Shown here: positions 45,216 through 47,323 of the stretch, piece after piece | Layout: every line of letters begins with the position of its first letter | Numbering within the stretch: position 1 is the first letter of the stretch | From: Candidatus Heimdallarchaeota archaeon LC_3 | Lineage (GTDB): Archaea; Asgardarchaeota; Heimdallarchaeia; Hodarchaeales; LC-3 | Assembly (NCBI GenBank): GCA_001940645.1 | Contig: MDVS01000017.1 | Location: forward strand, 1-47,323 | Length of the DNA: 47,323 bases | Direction of reading: 5' to 3' | Position numbers and translations under genes: made by a program | Notes under the pieces: generated by a model | Told to the model about the DNA's origin: nothing | What the model saw: the letters and a program-made list of their open reading frames with translations, nothing else | Databases searched by the model: none

Positions 45216-45983
45216 CTAGTTATCAAATCGTCTTAAAGGATTTTCCACAGTTTCTTGATCTAAATACATCTCTCCTACTTCATGAAATCCTAATGAAGAA
45301 ATAAAGTTATAAGAGATATCATTAAACTCATAAACTTCACACTGTAATTTTTTAACGTTTTTTTTGTTAAACCATTCAATTATTGTTGTTGTTAATGCTA
45401 AAGCAACTTTTTTACCTCTAAATTTTGGCATGACACCTATTCCTGCGATAACTCCAATTTTTCCTTCTTCTGTATCTTCAACTGTTAGAGCAGCAAATCC
45501 AGCAGGTTGTCCGTATAAATAAGCAAGAAATGTTCCATCAGGAGAGAAGATTTTAGCATCTTCAAGAGTCATTGGTCTATATGGATCAGGACTGGTCAAT
45601 AATATAGTATTAAATATCATTGCAAATGTTTCTGTCATAGAATTATCTTCTGGATTATACGATTTGATTTTAAGCACTTTTTCTTGTCTTTTTATCTCCT
45701 TTTCTTTAATTTCATAAATAATTGGGATTCGTTCTAAGGGGAGCTCCATGATCAAATATCTGTAACCAGTTTGTTCCCCTTTTTTGTCAATTCCATTTTC
45801 TATAGGCAATTTTTTCTGAAATAGTCTTCTCAGCTTAAAAGACTGAAACCCACTCCTATCAATTTTTTTAGAATCCAATTCAACCAATCCTTGATCCAAA
45901 TAATTGATAAAAAATATGAAATAAAAAGGTATCAACTTGAAAAATCTTTTGTAGTTAGTTATATTACATTTTAATATCATTTG
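45216..45983 (-). CDS. GNAT family N-acetyltransferase
   Basis: From the ATG at 45983 the protein has about 255 residues; the frame extends further upstream without a stop but that part overlaps the divergent amidohydrolase gene and reads like a shadow. The GNAT core is FLAYLYGQPAGFAALTV (beta-4 region), then IGVIAGIGVMPKFRGKKVALALT, whose FRGKKVA matches the (Q/R)xxGxA acetyl-CoA loop, and CEVYEFNDISYNFISSLGF at the end. The first 150 residues have no GNAT motif and include LIMELPLERIPIIYEI. It transfers an acetyl group to an amine of unknown substrate. Confidence 0.75.
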   Translation of the reverse strand, partial: QMILKCNITNYKRFFKLIPFYFIFFINYLDQGLVELDSKKIDRSGFQSFKLRRLFQKKLPIENGIDKKGEQTGYRYLIMELPLERIPIIYEIKEKEIKRQEKVLKIKSYNPEDNSMTETFAMIFNTILLTSPDPYRPMTLEDAKIFSPDGTFLAYLYGQPAGFAALTVEDTEEGKIGVIAGIGVMPKFRGKKVALALTTTIIEWFNKKNVKKLQCEVYEFNDISYNFISSLGFHEVGEMYLDQETVENPLRRFDN

Positions 45984-46031
45984 AATTTTTTTTAATAAAC
46001 AGAATAACACTTCTATTATGATGAAGATTAC

Positions 46032-46940
46032 TTGAAAATCATTGATTCCCATTTGCATCCTATTCCGGCCGCAGTTAGTCCTGAAACTATAATAGAAGAA
46101 ATGGATAAAAATAATGTCGAAAAAGCTATTATATTGGCCATGGATCTTCATGAAGAAACTTTGGATAATTTGAAATGGAGAAAATATTTCAATCAACAAT
46201 TACAATTCATGATTTATGATCAGGAACAAATAATTGATGCAATGAGGTTCATATTAAAAAATGGCTACACGTCGAATCAATATGTAAGTGAGATTCGGGA
46301 TAAGTTTCCAGATAGATTTATTGGATTCGGTTCAGTTCAGGTTGGTTATCAAAAAAAGTCATATATATCTAAGAAATTAAAAGAAATCAAAGACTTAGAT
46401 TTAAAAGGAATCAAGTTACTTCCTACTCTTCAATTTTACAACCCATCTGAAAGTAAAAGGTTGGTTGAATTATTTAAATTTGCGGAAAAATATGATTTGA
46501 TGGTTTTATTACATACTGGTTGTGATCCAGGTCCTTTTGAATTCCCTATTTTATCGAAATATGGCAATCCTGAATTATTAACTCCTATATTAAAGAAATT
46601 TCCTGAAGTTGATATTATTTTAGCCCATCTGGGATCTTATAGTGCAAAAAACCCTGGAATTTGGTTTGAAGAGACTTTAAAAATATTTGAAGAATTTACC
46701 GACAACAGATTATATGGAGACATATCTGCAGTACCTTATTTACTTGAAAAGCCATATTTTGTAGAAAAAATAAAAGAAGTAATCGGGATTAAAAAGATTC
46801 TTTATGGATCTGATTATCCGGTAACCGGTGCTTCCTATTTCCATATTTTGGAACCTGTCTTAAATACTGATCAATTAAATCAAGAGGACAAAAAAATGAT
46901 CTTATATGATAATGCAAACAATCTACTAAAAAATCATTAG
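46032..46940 (+). CDS. Metal-dependent amidohydrolase (amidohydro_2 type)
   Basis: A 302-residue TIM-barrel hydrolase starting at a TTG (LKIIDSHLH read MKIIDSHLH). Metal-site motifs are in order: HxH in IIDSHLHP near the N-terminus, GIKLLP as the strand with Lys, LLHTG, LAHLGS and the catalytic Asp in LYGSDYP. These define the ACMSD/TIM-barrel-hydrolase-like amidohydrolase group (PF04909), which includes decarboxylases and lactonases. The substrate is unknown. The gene is divergent from the GNAT gene and converges on the ATPase gene at the right edge, with 2 bases between the stops. Confidence 0.8.
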   Translation: MKIIDSHLHPIPAAVSPETIIEEMDKNNVEKAIILAMDLHEETLDNLKWRKYFNQQLQFMIYDQEQIIDAMRFILKNGYTSNQYVSEIRDKFPDRFIGFGSVQVGYQKKSYISKKLKEIKDLDLKGIKLLPTLQFYNPSESKRLVELFKFAEKYDLMVLLHTGCDPGPFEFPILSKYGNPELLTPILKKFPEVDIILAHLGSYSAKNPGIWFEETLKIFEEFTDNRLYGDISAVPYLLEKPYFVEKIKEVIGIKKILYGSDYPVTGASYFHILEPVLNTDQLNQEDKKMILYDNANNLLKNH

Positions 46941-46942
46941 CA

Positions 46943-47323
46943 TTATTCGTATGTAGTCTTGTCCTGATTGATATTGTATGCATTTCTTGTCAGAGAAACT
47001 TTATTGTATGCTGTTAGAAAATCTTTATTTGTTACAGTATCTTTATTATTTTGAATAGCATATAATCCTGCTTCCATACAAATAGTTTTAATATCAGCAC
47101 CAGTAAAACCATCTGATAATTTTACTAGTTGAATTACATCTTTTTCACTTATATTATGATTAATTTTGCTGACATAAATTGAAAAAATAGCTCTTCTAGC
47201 TTCTTCATTAGGCATGGGTATAAATATTAATTTATCAAACCGGCCTGGTCGTATCAATGCTGGATCCAGTACTTGTAATCTATTTGTAGATCCGATTATT
47301 TTTACTTTATCGTTAGTATTGAA
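46943..47323 (-). CDS. AAA+ ATPase C-terminal part, PAN-like (cut by window edge)
   Basis: The gene enters from the right edge and ends at 46943, giving the last 126 residues. The translation contains VKIIGSTNR, LDPALIRPGRFDKLIF (the second region of homology with Arg fingers), and the C-terminal lid with GFTGADIKTICMEAGLYAI and VTNKDFLTAYNKV. These are close to proteasome-activating nucleotidase and 26S Rpt proteins; Cdc48 or other AAA unfoldases are possible. The last residues are KTTYE, which only partly meets the hydrophobic-Tyr-any (HbYX) end that opens the 20S gate: Thr takes the place of the hydrophobic residue. Upstream coiled coil and OB domains lie outside the window. Confidence 0.65.
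   Translation of the reverse strand, partial: FNTNDKVKIIGSTNRLQVLDPALIRPGRFDKLIFIPMPNEEARRAIFSIYVSKINHNISEKDVIQLVKLSDGFTGADIKTICMEAGLYAIQNNKDTVTNKDFLTAYNKVSLTRNAYNINQDKTTYE

Noticed and set aside
45984..46199. N-terminal extension of the GNAT gene to 46199
   Set aside because: It lies antisense to the amidohydrolase gene and reads as Phe/Ile-rich shadow sequence; the ATG at 45983 avoids the overlap.

Overview
The window looks like a chromosomal fragment of an Asgard archaeon, perhaps Heimdallarchaeia-like; the exact lineage is an inference. It is very AT-rich and has archaeal features: TATA-like elements close to starts, frequent TTG/GTG starts, an F420-type FrhB protein, a PAN-like AAA ATPase end and PRC-barrel proteins. 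It also has several eukaryote-like families: a Rab/Ras-like GTPase, an Arf/Rag-like GTPase with a C-terminal roadblock/longin-like region, a stand-alone roadblock protein and a tubulin/FtsZ-superfamily protein. I found no rRNA, tRNA or CRISPR array.

Left part (1-16 kb). On the minus strand the 5' end of mtnA and an MTA/SAH deaminase form a methionine-salvage pair, followed by a serine-recombinase-like protein that has lost its catalytic residues. Next come an APH-type kinase, a DUF2064 transferase and a GT2 glycosyltransferase, then two paralogous multi-pass membrane proteins, a coiled-coil protein resembling A-type ATPase subunit H, a coiled-coil protein of unknown role, a double PRC-barrel protein, a methyltransferase and an M20 peptidase. 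A Cys-rich PadR-like regulator faces a wrecked arsenite methyltransferase gene across a palindromic intergenic region. Beyond it lie transposase debris with a hairpin and a two-gene micro-operon of very small proteins.

Middle (16-32 kb). Here are an ISH3/IS4-like transposase, uvrC, an FrhB-like oxidoreductase, the Rag-like GTPase, a DNA methylase paired with a degenerate paralogue, a MEMO1 protein, a tiny zinc-ribbon protein, an enoyl-CoA hydratase, a nuclease-XPD/DinG helicase fusion, a BMP-like surface binding protein, and an MTA/MTI phosphorylase with no ATG, GTG or TTG start. The phosphorylase, deaminase and MtnA together would form an MTI route of methionine salvage.

Right part (32-47 kb). 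This is the most interesting region. A Rab-like GTPase converges on a three-gene minus-strand cluster (DUF309, roadblock/LC7, and a 646-residue protein ending in a Cys/His zinc motif). This lies back to back with a plus-strand operon encoding a 1400-residue helical protein with about 120-residue repeats, a divergent tubulin/FtsZ-like GTPase, and a 392-residue two-part partner. I propose it as an undescribed tubulin-based cytoskeletal or membrane-remodelling system, possibly tied to small-GTPase signalling. After it come a hypothetical protein, an exported metzincin-type protease, a GNAT acetyltransferase, a metal-dependent amidohydrolase and the end of a PAN-like ATPase.
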